From Afipia sp. (GTDB taxonomy: Bacteria > Pseudomonadota > Alphaproteobacteria > Rhizobiales > Xanthobacteraceae), in NCBI GenBank assembly GCA_016201045.1, contig JACQDM010000001.1:1-64000 (forward strand): DNA of 64,000 nt, read 5' to 3'. Below, one piece after another: positions 11,080 to 19,893 of the stretch. The number at the start of each line of letters is the position of its first letter. The stretch's first letter is position 1. The position numbers and the translations under genes are program-made. The notes beneath the pieces are model-generated. The model did not search any database. It was not told the DNA's origin and was given only the letters and a program-made list of their open reading frames with translations.

Positions 11080-13074
11080 TCACTCAGCCGCTTCCGGAGC
11101 GGTCAGCGGATCGCGGTCGGGCCGTTGATCGGCCTTAGGGTCGTCCACCGGCGGCGGCACGCGATTTGGCGCAGCGTTGTCGTCGGCGATCATCGCCAGC
11201 TTCTCGCGCGCTTCCTGCGCTTCACGTTGCCTGTTCCACATGCTGGCGTAAAGCCCGTTCGCGGCCAGAAGCTGCGAATGGGTGCCGCGCTCGACGATGC
11301 GTCCCTGATCGAGCACGATGATGTCGTCGGCACCGACAATGGTAGACAACCGATGCGCGATCACCAAGGACGTGCGGCCGCGCGAAACCTTGTCCAGTTC
11401 TTCCTGGATCTCATGCTCGGTATGACTGTCGAGCGCCGAGGTTGCTTCGTCCAGCACCAGGATGGGCGGACCTTTCAGAATGGTGCGGGCGATGGCGACG
11501 CGCTGCTTTTCGCCGCCCGACAGTTTCAGGCCGCGCTCGCCGACTTCGGTCTCGTAGCCTTTCGGAGACGCCTTGATGAATCCGTCGATCTGCGCCATCG
11601 CGGCGGCGGCCTCGACTTCGGCATCCGTCGCGTCCCAGCGCCCATAGCGGATGTTGTAGCGGATGGTGTCGTTGAACAGCACCGTGTCCTGCGGAACCAT
11701 GCCGATCGATGCGCGCAATGATGCCTGCGTCACGTCCCGGATGTTTTGCCCGTCGATGGTGATTGCCCCGCCACTCACGTCATACAGACGAAACAGCAGA
11801 CGCGAGATCGTCGACTTGCCTGCGCCAGACGGGCCGACGATGGCGACGGTCTTTCCGGCCGGCACCTCGAACGAAAGCCCCTTCAAAATCGGCCGCGCGA
11901 CATCGTAAGCGAATTTTACGTCGTCGAACCGCACGACGCCCTGAGTCACGCGCAATGCCGGCGCGCCGGGGCGATCTTTTACTTCCGGATTCTTGGACAG
12001 CACGCCGAACATCTTCTCGATGTCGATGATCGCCTGCTTGATCTCGCGGTAGACCATGCCCATGAAATTCAGCGGCTGATAGAGCTGGATCATCATGGCG
12101 TTGACCATGACGAAATCGCCGACCGTGTTGGTGCCGTTGCGCACGCCGATGGCGCACATCAGCATTGTCGCTGTCAGGCCGAAGGTGAAGATGATTGCCT
12201 GTCCGGTGTTGAGGACGGCGAGCGACGTGTAGGTCTTCACGCTGGCGCGCTCGTAACGCTCCATCGACTTGTCGTAGCGCTGCGCCTCGCGCTCTTCGGC
12301 GCTGAAATACTTCACCGTCTCATAGTTGAGCAGCGAATCGATAGCCTTGGTGTTCGCCTCGGTATCGGAGTCGTTCATCTTGCGGCGGATTTCGATGCGC
12401 CATTCCGTCGCGATGTAGGTGTAATACATATAGACAACGACGGTCACGAGCGTGACGAGCACGTAGCGCCAGTCGAATTGCCACAGCAGCACGCCCATCA
12501 ACAGCGCTGTCTCAACGATGGTGGGCGCGAGCTGCAGGATGACCATACGCACGATGGTCTCGATTCCGGTCCGTCCGCGCTCCAGAACGCGCGTGAGACC
12601 GCCGGTCTTGCGCTCGAGGTGAAAGCGCAACGACAACTCGTGCATGTGGACGAAGGTGAGATAAGCGAGTTTGCGCACGGCGTGCATCGCCACCTTGGCG
12701 AAAATGCCGTCGCGCCACTGCGTCAGCACCATCATGATGATGCGGATGCCGCCATAACTTAGCGTCATCAGAAGCGGCGACGCGATCAGCCACAACGTCC
12801 AGTTCGACGCCTGCACGGGCGCGGTATCCGCGCCAGTCAGCGCGTCGATCGCCCATTTGAACGTGAACGGAACCGCGAGCGTCGCCGCCTTTGCAACCAG
12901 CAGCAGCGCCATCGACCAGACCACGCGCATTTTCAGATCGAAGCGGTCGCTCGGCCAGATATAGGGCCACAGGTGCCGCAGCGTACCGAACAACGTAGCC
13001 TTCTCCGCCGCGCGGTCGATGAATTCTGGCGCGTCGGTTGACGGCTTCGGATGGGAAGAAAAATGCGCGGACAT
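11080..13074 (-). CDS. Atm1/HMT1-type ABC exporter (half-transporter, fused TMD and NBD)
   Basis: I place the start at the ATG at 13074, giving 664 residues. The frame stays open to 13290, but the extra part has no conserved features and would overlap the divergent LOG gene. Six membrane helices (about residues 50-350) precede a nucleotide-binding domain. Walker A GPSGAGKST is near residue 412, the signature LSGGEKQR near 517, and Walker B ILVLDEATSALD follows. The transmembrane arrangement, with an ERKTGGLTRVLERG-type loop and NYETVKYF, is that of the Atm1/HMT1 family. Those export glutathione-derived or metal-glutathione substrates from the cytoplasm. The tail after the NBD is proline-rich and acidic. 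Substrate is not determined. Confidence 0.9.
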   Translation of the reverse strand: MSAHFSSHPKPSTDAPEFIDRAAEKATLFGTLRHLWPYIWPSDRFDLKMRVVWSMALLLVAKAATLAVPFTFKWAIDALTGADTAPVQASNWTLWLIASPLLMTLSYGGIRIIMMVLTQWRDGIFAKVAMHAVRKLAYLTFVHMHELSLRFHLERKTGGLTRVLERGRTGIETIVRMVILQLAPTIVETALLMGVLLWQFDWRYVLVTLVTVVVYMYYTYIATEWRIEIRRKMNDSDTEANTKAIDSLLNYETVKYFSAEEREAQRYDKSMERYERASVKTYTSLAVLNTGQAIIFTFGLTATMLMCAIGVRNGTNTVGDFVMVNAMMIQLYQPLNFMGMVYREIKQAIIDIEKMFGVLSKNPEVKDRPGAPALRVTQGVVRFDDVKFAYDVARPILKGLSFEVPAGKTVAIVGPSGAGKSTISRLLFRLYDVSGGAITIDGQNIRDVTQASLRASIGMVPQDTVLFNDTIRYNIRYGRWDATDAEVEAAAAMAQIDGFIKASPKGYETEVGERGLKLSGGEKQRVAIARTILKGPPILVLDEATSALDSHTEHEIQEELDKVSRGRTSLVIAHRLSTIVGADDIIVLDQGRIVERGTHSQLLAANGLYASMWNRQREAQEAREKLAMIADDNAAPNRVPPPVDDPKADQRPDRDPLTAPEAAE

Positions 13075-13299
13075 CAGTGACAGGCCGCTCTGGCAATTCG
13101 GTGAGTCGCGGCCCTCGCCGCAGCCGCACATGTCGGATGGGAAATCATGCCTCTCATATAGATCGTTCGGCGGCGACCTGCACCCCTGCAAGACGATTCT
13201 TTTCTGCGGTCGCACAGCCATGACGACCGCTTTTGCCCGCTCATTTAACGCTGCAACGCACGTCTTGACGATGCCGCGATGCGGTGCCACATCGCACCT

Positions 13300-13887
13300 A
13301 TGAGCATCATCAAAAGCATCTGCGTCTATTGCGGATCAAGCCCCGGCAACAATCCGCGTTTCATCGAAGCGGCGACCGAGTTCGGCAAAATTCTCGCGGA
13401 AAATCGGATCAACCTCGTGTATGGCGGCGGCTCGCGCGGCATGATGGGCGCGGTCGCAACCTCCGCACTCAAGCATGGCGGCACAGTGACCGGCATTATT
13501 CCGAAGTCGCTGGTCGAACTTGAACATGCGTTGAGATCGGTGCAGGAAATGATCGTCACCGAGGACATGCACGAGCGCAAACGGCTGATGTTCGAGCACT
13601 CGGATGCATTCGTGGCACTGCCCGGCGGCATTGGCACGCTGGAAGAACTCGTCGAGCAGCTGACATGGGCGCAGCTCATGCATCACACAAAGCCGATCGT
13701 TTGCTGCAGCATCGATGGCTACTGGACGCCGCTTCTGGAAACGCTGACGCGGATGAAGGACAGCGGGTTTGTCTATAACGCTGGAATCCTCGACGGCCTG
13801 ATCTGCGAAGGCGTGGCCGAAATTCTGCCCACGCTGAAGCGAAAAGCCGCAAGCGCCGTTCGCAAAACTGAAGCGACAAGCGCATAA
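13300..13887 (+). CDS. LOG-family protein (cytokinin riboside 5'-monophosphate phosphoribohydrolase type)
   Basis: A 195-residue protein with the LOG fold, once called lysine-decarboxylase-like. The start is taken as ATG 13300 because the next in-frame codons read MSIIKSICVYCGSSPG, the normal opening of the family. The signature PGGIGTLEE is at 108-116 and the YGGGSRGMMG nucleotide loop at 41-50, preceded by the conserved MHERKRLM. Enzymes of this family cleave nucleoside 5'-monophosphates to free base and ribose 5-phosphate; some release active cytokinins. Whether this one makes cytokinin or serves purine salvage is unknown. It is transcribed divergently from the ABC exporter, with 225 bases between the starts. 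Confidence 0.9.
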   Translation: MSIIKSICVYCGSSPGNNPRFIEAATEFGKILAENRINLVYGGGSRGMMGAVATSALKHGGTVTGIIPKSLVELEHALRSVQEMIVTEDMHERKRLMFEHSDAFVALPGGIGTLEELVEQLTWAQLMHHTKPIVCCSIDGYWTPLLETLTRMKDSGFVYNAGILDGLICEGVAEILPTLKRKAASAVRKTEATSA

Positions 13888-13898
13888 TCCAGCGCCGC

Positions 13899-14291
13899 TC
13901 AACGCGCGGGCAGATCGTCCTTCAGGAACGTCACGGCTTCGATGCGATTGCCGTCCGGGTCCAGCACGAACGCCGCATAATACTTCACGCGGAAATGCGG
14001 ACGCTGCCCTGGCGGGCCGTCGTCCTTGCCGCCGTTCTTGAGCGCGGCATCGTAGAACGCATCGATCTCCGCAGTCGTTTTCGCGCGCAGGCAGATGTGC
14101 GTGCCGCTACCCGGCGGCACCGGCGGCATGCCGGCGCGAAGATTGATCCAGAATTCGGGATACGCCTTGCCGAAACCGGATGTCGCCGGCAGCGCGATCA
14201 GCTTGGTCAAACCGAGCGGTGCGAAAGCCGCCTCATAAAACTTCGTCGAACGCTCGAGATTCGAAACGCCGACGGAAATATGGTCGATCAT
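13899..14291 (-). CDS. VOC (glyoxalase/bleomycin-resistance fold) protein
   Basis: A 130-residue protein of two beta-alpha-beta-beta-beta modules. It starts MIDHISVGVSNLERSTKFYE, where His4 is a usual metal ligand. It contains HICLRAKTTAEIDAFYDAAL in the middle and ends with YYAAFVLDPDGNRIEAVTF, whose glutamate is the usual last ligand. Such proteins are lyases, isomerases, dioxygenases or binding proteins; the substrate cannot be predicted. It is on the minus strand, 12 bases downstream of cimA, so it could be the last gene of that unit. It ends 11 bases from the convergent LOG gene. Confidence 0.85.
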   Translation of the reverse strand: MIDHISVGVSNLERSTKFYEAAFAPLGLTKLIALPATSGFGKAYPEFWINLRAGMPPVPPGSGTHICLRAKTTAEIDAFYDAALKNGGKDDGPPGQRPHFRVKYYAAFVLDPDGNRIEAVTFLKDDLPAR

Positions 14292-14303
14292 GCAAACCTC
14301 GCT

Positions 14304-15902
14304 CTAAGCAGGCGCGTTCGATTTCACCAGTTTGTAGACAACCGAATCCATCAGCGCCTGAAACGACGCGTCGATGATATTGGGCGAGACACCAACCGTG
14401 GTCCAGCGCTCGCCCTCTTCGTCCTCGCTCTCGATCAGCACGCGTGTCACCGCCTCGGTGCCGCCGTTGAGGATACGCACGCGATAATCGACGAGCTTCA
14501 GCCCCTCGATATATTTCTGGTACTTGCCGAGGTCTTTTCGCAGAGCGACGTCGAGCGCATTGACAGGGCCGTTGCCTTCGGCCGCAGAGATCAGCAACTC
14601 GCCGGCAACATCGACCTTCACCACCGCCATCGCCACCGTGACGCGCTGGCCGAGCGCGTTGTAGCGCTGCTCGACATTCACATCGAACTGCGCGACACGG
14701 AAATAATCCGGCACCTTGCCGAGCGTGCGGCGCGCCAGCAGATCGAATGACGCATTGGCGGATTCGTAGGCGTAGCCCGCCGCCTCTTTCTCCTTCATCT
14801 CCTCGACGAGACGCGCGAGCTTCGGATCGTTCTTGTCGAACGGAATTTTCGCGCGCTCGAGTTCTGCGATGACGTTGGAACGTCCCGCCTGATCGGAGAC
14901 GAGAACCTTGCGATGATTGCCGACGCTTTCGGGCGCAACATGCTCGTAAGTCTGCGGGTCTTTCATCACGGCAGAGGCGTGAATGCCCGTCTTGGTGACG
15001 AACGCACTCTCGCCGACGTAAGGCGCGTGACGATCCGGCGCGCGATTAAGGATGTCATCGAGCGCACGCGACGCATGAACCAGCGTCGCGAGCTTGTCCT
15101 GCGTGACGCCGATCTCGAATTTTTCCGCGAATTCCTTTTTCAGCTTCAGTGTCGGGATCAGCGAACAGAGATTGGCATTGCCGCAGCGCTCGCCGAGACC
15201 GTTGAGTGTGCCCTGAATCTGCCGCGCGCCCGCACGCACCGCCGCAAGCGAATTCGCCACCGCCTGCTCGGTGTCGTTATGCGTGTGAATGCCAAGATGA
15301 TCGCCGGGAATGTGCTTCGTCACTTCACCGACGATGACTTCGACCTCGTGAGGCATGGTGCCGCCATTGGTGTCGCACAGCACCACCCAGCGCGCACCGG
15401 ATTCATAGGCCGCCTTGGCGCAGGCCAGAGCGAATTGCGGATTCTCTTTATAGCCGTCGAAAAAATGCTCGCAGTCGAGCATCACTTCTCGCCCTGCCTT
15501 CTTCGCAGTGCTCACGCTGTCGCGGATCGAGGCGAGATTTTCCTCATTCGTCGTCTCCAGTGCCACGCGCACCTGATACTCCGACGACTTCGCGACGAAA
15601 CAGATCGCGTCCGCTTTCGCGGCCAGCAGATCGGCGACGCCGGGATCGTTGGAAATCGAGCGGCCGGGACGCCGCGTCATGCCGAACGCAGTGAACTTGG
15701 CATGATCGAACTTCGGTTTCGCTGCGAAAAATTCGGTGTCCTGCGGATTGGCACCCGGATAGCCGCCCTCGACATAGTCGATGCCGAGATCGTCGAGCAT
15801 CGAGGCGATGATCTGCTTGTCGTGCAGCGTGAAGTCCACGCCGTTGGTCTGCGCGCCGTCGCGCAGCGTGGTGTCGAACAGATAAAGGCGCTCTTTACTC
15901 AT
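14304..15902 (-). CDS. cimA: (R)-citramalate synthase
   Basis: A 532-residue member of the alpha-isopropylmalate/homocitrate/citramalate synthase family. The N-terminal TIM barrel begins LYLFDTTLRDGAQ, with the metal and substrate residues of the DTTLRDG motif. The HIHTHNDTEQAVANSL motif supplies the metal-binding histidines, and LNGLGERCGNANL the glycine-rich loop. The EGGYPGANPQDTEFF stretch and overall length fit the CimA branch rather than LeuA. A LeuA-type allosteric domain occupies roughly the last 120 residues. The enzyme condenses pyruvate and acetyl-CoA to citramalate, the threonine-independent entry to 2-oxobutyrate and isoleucine. The C-terminal domain suggests feedback control by isoleucine. 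Confidence 0.9.
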   Translation of the reverse strand: MSKERLYLFDTTLRDGAQTNGVDFTLHDKQIIASMLDDLGIDYVEGGYPGANPQDTEFFAAKPKFDHAKFTAFGMTRRPGRSISNDPGVADLLAAKADAICFVAKSSEYQVRVALETTNEENLASIRDSVSTAKKAGREVMLDCEHFFDGYKENPQFALACAKAAYESGARWVVLCDTNGGTMPHEVEVIVGEVTKHIPGDHLGIHTHNDTEQAVANSLAAVRAGARQIQGTLNGLGERCGNANLCSLIPTLKLKKEFAEKFEIGVTQDKLATLVHASRALDDILNRAPDRHAPYVGESAFVTKTGIHASAVMKDPQTYEHVAPESVGNHRKVLVSDQAGRSNVIAELERAKIPFDKNDPKLARLVEEMKEKEAAGYAYESANASFDLLARRTLGKVPDYFRVAQFDVNVEQRYNALGQRVTVAMAVVKVDVAGELLISAAEGNGPVNALDVALRKDLGKYQKYIEGLKLVDYRVRILNGGTEAVTRVLIESEDEEGERWTTVGVSPNIIDASFQALMDSVVYKLVKSNAPA

Positions 15903-15912
15903 GACGGTTTGC

Positions 15913-16437
15913 TCAAGAAGGTTTGCCCGGATTGTCGCCCGGCAGCGTCGTCACTGCGAACGTCTTTTTCATGGTGGTGGTTGCGAGCCATTCGTCGCCG
16001 ATAGAGATGGAATTGCGCTGCTGGCCTTCATAACCGCGGCGCGCAAAAAACTGCTGCGCAGTGTCGCTCACATCCGCAGTGACGAATTTGGTGCCGCGCG
16101 CCGCGGCGAGTTTCTCTATCGCCTCGCAGAGCGAGGTCGCAACACCCTGCCGCGCGGCGGACGGATGCACGTACAATAAATCCAGATGGTCGGCGCCCTT
16201 CAGCGAAGCAAAGCCGACAGGCGAGCTTTGGATGGTGGCGACAAGCGTGAGCTGACCCGCAAGGCGCTTGCCGAATTTGTCTTCGTCTTCGGCGGTGCTC
16301 GCCCAGGCTTCGCGCTGCGCTTCGGAGTAGTCGTCCTCTGTCAGTTGTTCGACGCTGGCAACGAAGATCGATGCGAGCACCGAGGTGTCCGCGGGCAGAT
16401 ACGGCCGCAATCCGACTTTGGGCATCGCCTGTGCCAT
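15913..16437 (-). CDS. GNAT-family N-acetyltransferase
   Basis: A 174-residue single-domain acetyltransferase. It opens VGLRPYLPADTSVLASIF and has the acetyl-CoA-binding segment LYVHPSAARQGVATSL at about residues 88-103. The RQGVAT turn serves as the pyrophosphate loop. The C-terminal beta strand and the tail of about 20 residues are less conserved. Substrate is unknown. It starts only 4 bases after the stop of a 37-codon membrane-protein gene that is itself chained to cysS, so it is probably the last gene of the cysS unit. Its stop is 10 bases before the start of cimA, which may therefore be read through. Confidence 0.87.
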   Translation of the reverse strand: MAQAMPKVGLRPYLPADTSVLASIFVASVEQLTEDDYSEAQREAWASTAEDEDKFGKRLAGQLTLVATIQSSPVGFASLKGADHLDLLYVHPSAARQGVATSLCEAIEKLAAARGTKFVTADVSDTAQQFFARRGYEGQQRNSISIGDEWLATTTMKKTFAVTTLPGDNPGKPS

Positions 16438-16441
16438 CGCG

Positions 16442-16555
16442 TCAGATTACTCCGTACCATTTGAGCGCGAGCAACACAGCCGCGGCGATCACCACGACCT
16501 TGAGCACGATGTAATAAAGCCAGTGTTTCGGAAACGGCGTGTCGGGCTTGGTCAT
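16442..16555 (-). CDS. Micro-membrane protein B (37 residues), coupled to cysS
   Basis: A very short gene. The ATG at 16555 overlaps the stop of the preceding micro-gene in an ATGA, and the TGA is at 16442-16444. The product has a polar, proline-containing N-terminus ([12 protein letters not shown]), one hydrophobic helix of about 20 residues (14-33) and the end KWYGVI. It aligns without gaps with micro-protein A over residues 14-37, with 10 of 24 identical by eye, including a lysine at 19, the AA pair at 25-26, K32 and GV at 35-36. Matching residues in a chain of coupled starts argue that both are real proteins. No function is known to me; regulatory or stabilising roles are typical for such single-helix peptides. 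Confidence 0.72.
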   Translation of the reverse strand: MTKPDTPFPKHWLYYIVLKVVVIAAAVLLALKWYGVI

Positions 16556-16668
16556 TGGAATACTCCGGCGAGTTTCGGGGCGCAGGCAATCGCGGCGACG
16601 ATCAGCAACCACTTCACGACGAGATAGAAAACGAAATAGCGGTCGCGCATGTCGATCAACCAGTTCAT
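16552..16668 (-). CDS. Micro-membrane protein A (38 residues), coupled to cysS
   Basis: The ATG at 16668 overlaps the cysS stop as ATGA, and its own TGA overlaps the start of the next micro-gene, also as ATGA. The product starts [15 protein letters not shown] and has one hydrophobic helix around residues 11-30 followed by KLAGVFQ. The charged RDR patch before the helix suggests an N-in single-pass topology. It is clearly related to micro-protein B in the next frame, so the pair arose by a small tandem duplication. The double ATGA chain means both should be translated by ribosomes finishing cysS. Function unknown. Confidence 0.72.
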   Translation of the reverse strand: MNWLIDMRDRYFVFYLVVKWLLIVAAIACAPKLAGVFQ

Positions 16669-18071
16669 CGCGCGATCTCCCACGTTGTCACGGGTTTACC
16701 ATCGGCGTCCTTGCCGTCCTTGATTGCCACGCCCATTTTCGCGAGTTCGTCGCGGATGCGATCGGACTCGGCAAAATCCTTTCGCGCACGGGCAGACCTG
16801 CGTCCCTCGATCAAATCATTGATCTTGGTCTCATCAATTGTACCGTGTTGACGGCGAACTATATCTTGCGCATCAACTCGTTGAGGATCGAATCCGAGAA
16901 ATCTGCTACTGAGAAGCAGCGACATGCTTGCTTGAAAGTCTCCTGCGCGCGCCTTGTTAGCAAGGAGATGCAGTTCCGAGATGGCTTTCGGCGTGTTTAG
17001 ATCGTCTGACATGGCCGCCAACACATCTGCTGAAACATTGCCGCTAACGTCGAGCGCAGCCATTTTGGTGTGATGGCGGAAGTCATCAAGAGATGTCGCG
17101 CTTTCTTTGATTCCGTGCAGCGTCCAATCCATCGGTGAACGATAGTGCGTCTTCAACATATTGAAGCGCAGCACTTCACCCGGCCAATCCTTCAACAACT
17201 CATTGATCGTGACGAAATTCCCAAGGCTCTTGCTCATCTTCTCGCCTTCGACCTGCAAGAAGCCGTTGTGCATCCAGACATTCGCCATGCGGTCGGAATG
17301 AAACGCGCAGCATGTCTGCGCGAGTTCGTTCTCGTGATGCGGAAACACGAGATCGATGCCGCCGCCGTGAATGTCGAATTTCTCGCCGAGATGCTTCCAC
17401 GACATCGCCGAGCATTCGATGTGCCAGCCCGGACGGCCCTGCACCTTGATGCCGCCCGGCGACGGCCATGACGGCTCACCCGGTTTCGACGGCTTCCACA
17501 ACACGAAGTCCATCGGCTCGCGCTTGTAGGGCGCGACATCGACGCGCGCGCCGGCCAGCATTTCATCGAGCGAACGCCGCGCGAGCTTGCCGTAGTTCTT
17601 GTCGGTCGCCACCGCAAACAGAACGTGATCCTGTTCGACATAGGCGTTGCCGTTCGCGATCAGCTTTTCGATGATCGCGCGCATCTCCGCGATGTGCTCC
17701 GTCGCGCGCGGCTCGACAGTCGGGCGCAAACATCCCAGCGCATCGACATCGGCGTGAAATTGTTTCTCGGTCTGCTCGGTGACCTTCCGGATCGCCTCGT
17801 TCAACGGCATGCCGGGAAAGTCGCGCGCGGCGCGGTCGTTGATCTTGTCGTCGACGTCGGTGATGTTGCGCACGTAAGTAACGTGCTTGTCGCCGTAGAT
17901 ATGCCGCAGCAGCCGAAACAGCACATCGAACACGATGACGGGGCGCGCGTTTCCGATGTGCGCGAAGTCATAGACCGTCGGCCCGCACACATACATGCGC
18001 ACGTTGTTCGGATCGAGCGGCACGAACAGCCGCTTCTCCTTGGTCAGCGTATCGTAGAGCTTCAGCTCCAT
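16665..18071 (-). CDS. cysS: Cysteinyl-tRNA synthetase
   Basis: A 468-residue class I aminoacyl-tRNA synthetase, taking the ATG at 18071 ([10 protein letters not shown]); an in-frame ATG at 18110 would add 13 residues. The zinc cysteine C29 is in VCGPTVYD, the HIGH-type motif is HIGN at 38-41, and KMSKSLGN is about residue 267. The zinc-site HIECSAMS and HHENELAQ segments are present. It charges tRNA-Cys in the cytoplasm. The C-terminal quarter (bases about 16820-17120) uses visibly different, more AT-rich codons than the rest of the gene and its neighbours, although the reading frame is intact. The stop overlaps the first of two coupled micro-protein genes. Confidence 0.95.
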   Translation of the reverse strand: MELKLYDTLTKEKRLFVPLDPNNVRMYVCGPTVYDFAHIGNARPVIVFDVLFRLLRHIYGDKHVTYVRNITDVDDKINDRAARDFPGMPLNEAIRKVTEQTEKQFHADVDALGCLRPTVEPRATEHIAEMRAIIEKLIANGNAYVEQDHVLFAVATDKNYGKLARRSLDEMLAGARVDVAPYKREPMDFVLWKPSKPGEPSWPSPGGIKVQGRPGWHIECSAMSWKHLGEKFDIHGGGIDLVFPHHENELAQTCCAFHSDRMANVWMHNGFLQVEGEKMSKSLGNFVTINELLKDWPGEVLRFNMLKTHYRSPMDWTLHGIKESATSLDDFRHHTKMAALDVSGNVSADVLAAMSDDLNTPKAISELHLLANKARAGDFQASMSLLLSSRFLGFDPQRVDAQDIVRRQHGTIDETKINDLIEGRRSARARKDFAESDRIRDELAKMGVAIKDGKDADGKPVTTWEIAR

Positions 18072-18354
18072 AGACACTTCTATCCCTGCCTTGCGGCCGG
18101 GTCGTCCCATGATCTCGATTGAGAAAAGACGGCTCCAGCCAGCGAATCGCTAGCTAATAACCTCGCGGCAAATGCCGATATTGGCGAGAGAACCGTTCAT
18201 GCGCGGCACAATGATCCAGCGGGGGCGGTCGCGTCAAGGCTGCAATCGCCTGTTTTAGCAGCGCGCGCGGCCGCTAAGCCCAAGCCGGTTAATCATTTTT
18301 AACAGTTCGGGCGTATCGATGATGGGCAGCTTCCGTCATTGAACCCGGTGCACC

Positions 18355-18663
18355 ATGCGACTTCTGCCTGCGCTTTCCGCCTGCGTTCTTGCTCTGGCCG
18401 CGACTTCCGCTTTCGCCGACAGCCGCGTCTTCATCATTGCAAATCAGGCCGACGGCTATGGCGTCGATAAATGTCTCGCGGGCGGCGAGAAGTGCGGCGC
18501 GTCCGCAGCGCGTGCATACTGCCAGTCGCGTGAATTCGCCCAGGCAACGGCTTACCGCCGGGTCGATCCCGACGAAGTGACCGGCGCGGTCCCGAAAACC
18601 GGCGGCGGAAATTGCGGCCCCGGCGGCTGTGGCGAATACGTCGCAATCACCTGCCAGCGCTGA
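18355..18663 (+). CDS. Small secreted Cys-rich protein
   Basis: A 102-residue protein with a clear Sec signal peptide, cleaved about after AFA (residue 21). The mature part of about 80 residues contains six cysteines (in DKCLAGGEKCG, AYCQSREF, NCGPGGCGEY and ITCQR), which probably form disulfides in the periplasm. It has no enzyme motif that I recognise. The glycine-rich GGGNCGPGGCGEY stretch is distinctive. It is followed 126 bases later by another secreted, Cys-containing protein (DUF2865), so the two may act in the same envelope process. Real coding is supported by the signal peptide, the conserved-looking Cys spacing and codon bias; function is unknown. Confidence 0.75.
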   Translation: MRLLPALSACVLALAATSAFADSRVFIIANQADGYGVDKCLAGGEKCGASAARAYCQSREFAQATAYRRVDPDEVTGAVPKTGGGNCGPGGCGEYVAITCQR

Positions 18664-18789
18664 CTGCGCGGCTTTTTCGCAGTTCCTTGCCATATCAGCG
18701 CCCCGGTTTGGGCGTGACCTCGCCCATGGAAGCTAGTATGTGAAGCCTCCGTTGGCCGCATCGCGGTCCTGCTGCCGGGTCGTTGGATT

Positions 18790-19890
18790 TTGCCGAATCG
18801 TTCTCATCTCCGCTTGATCGTTGCAGGCGCCGCGTTTCTTGGTGCGGCCGCACTCGATGCCGCGTTCGCGCAGGGTTCGCCGCCCTTTTCGCAGCCGCAG
18901 CCCGGCGGCCCCAGCAGTCCAATATGTCAGCGCCTCGTCGGACAGCTTGCATCGATCGACAACAATGCCGCCGGCGGCGACAGCGCCAAGGCCGATCAGA
19001 TCCGCCGCTATGAAGAGGCGCAGAGCCGCCAACAGCAGGAACTCGATCGCGTGCAACAGCAAGCCAGGGGTCAGGGCTGCGACAGCTCCGGCTTCTTTTC
19101 GATCTTCGGCGGCGGCAATTCCGAAAAGTGCGGCCCGCTCAATACGCGCATCCAGCAGATGCGCCAGAATCTCGATCAGATCATCTCGAGTCTCAACACG
19201 CTGCGCGCAGGCAATATCAACTCGGATCGCGACGGTCAGCGCCGCTCGGTGCTGACGGCGCTCGCGCAGAACAACTGCGGTCCGCAATATGCCAACGCGG
19301 CGCGCGATGCAGGCGGCGGAAACTTTTTGCAAAATCTGTTCGGCGGCAATTCGGGCGGCGATTTCGGCGCGCCTGGCAACACGTACCGCACGGTTTGCGC
19401 CCGCACATGCGACGGATTTTATTTCCCGGTGTCGTTTGCGACCGTGCCGAGCCGCTTCGCCGACGACGAGAAAACCTGCAAGCAGCTTTGCCCGAATGCG
19501 GAAGTCACGCTTTATTCGTATCGCAATCCCGGCGAAGACATGAACTCTGCGGTGTCGATCAGCGGGGCGCCCTATTCGGCATCGCCCAACGCGTTCAAAT
19601 ATCGCCAGGCCTTCGACAAAACCTGCAGCTGCCGCGCGGCGGGGCAGTCTTGGTCGGACGCGATGAAGGGCGTCGACGAGCGCGACTCGATTTCGCAAGG
19701 CGACATCATCGTCACCGACGAGACCTCGCGGAAGATGGCGCAACCGCCGAAAGGCCCCGCGCCGAAAAAGCCTGCGGCGGCGACGGCAACATCCGCCCAA
19801 CCCGCGGCGCCGGATAACACCGCCGCCACACCGGCATCCGGCGACAAGCCGATCCGCTCGGTCGGGCCGACTTTCATTCCAGCGCGTTAA
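18790..19890 (+). CDS. DUF2865 secreted protein
   Basis: A 366-residue protein that I recognise as DUF2865. It begins at a TTG (18790), since no ATG or GTG in this frame precedes the signal peptide. The signal peptide ends around AAFAQG. A glutamine/arginine-rich helical segment (about 60-100) is followed by a short Gly-rich linker and a second helical stretch. Then comes the conserved Cys-containing core TVCARTCDGFYFPVSF, with DEKTCKQLCPNAEVTLYSY and FDKTCSCRA. The tail is a low-complexity Ala/Pro/Lys region ending VGPTFIPAR. The even number of Cys residues in the core suggests periplasmic disulfides. The domain is typical of Nitrobacteraceae; its function is unknown. It converges with nadE, 3 bases away. 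Confidence 0.8.
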   Translation: MPNRSHLRLIVAGAAFLGAAALDAAFAQGSPPFSQPQPGGPSSPICQRLVGQLASIDNNAAGGDSAKADQIRRYEEAQSRQQQELDRVQQQARGQGCDSSGFFSIFGGGNSEKCGPLNTRIQQMRQNLDQIISSLNTLRAGNINSDRDGQRRSVLTALAQNNCGPQYANAARDAGGGNFLQNLFGGNSGGDFGAPGNTYRTVCARTCDGFYFPVSFATVPSRFADDEKTCKQLCPNAEVTLYSYRNPGEDMNSAVSISGAPYSASPNAFKYRQAFDKTCSCRAAGQSWSDAMKGVDERDSISQGDIIVTDETSRKMAQPPKGPAPKKPAAATATSAQPAAPDNTAATPASGDKPIRSVGPTFIPAR

Positions 19891-19893
19891 GAA

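Noticed and set aside
13075-13290. 72-codon N-terminal extension of the ABC exporter
   Set aside because: It has no hydrophobic or conserved features and would overlap the divergent LOG start; the start at 13074 fits the family.
14913-16004. 363-codon plus-strand open frame
   Set aside because: Antisense to cimA, which carries the full DTTLRDG and HIHTHNDTE motifs.
18733-19800. 355-codon minus-strand open frame
   Set aside because: Antisense to the DUF2865 gene, which has a signal peptide and a conserved Cys core.
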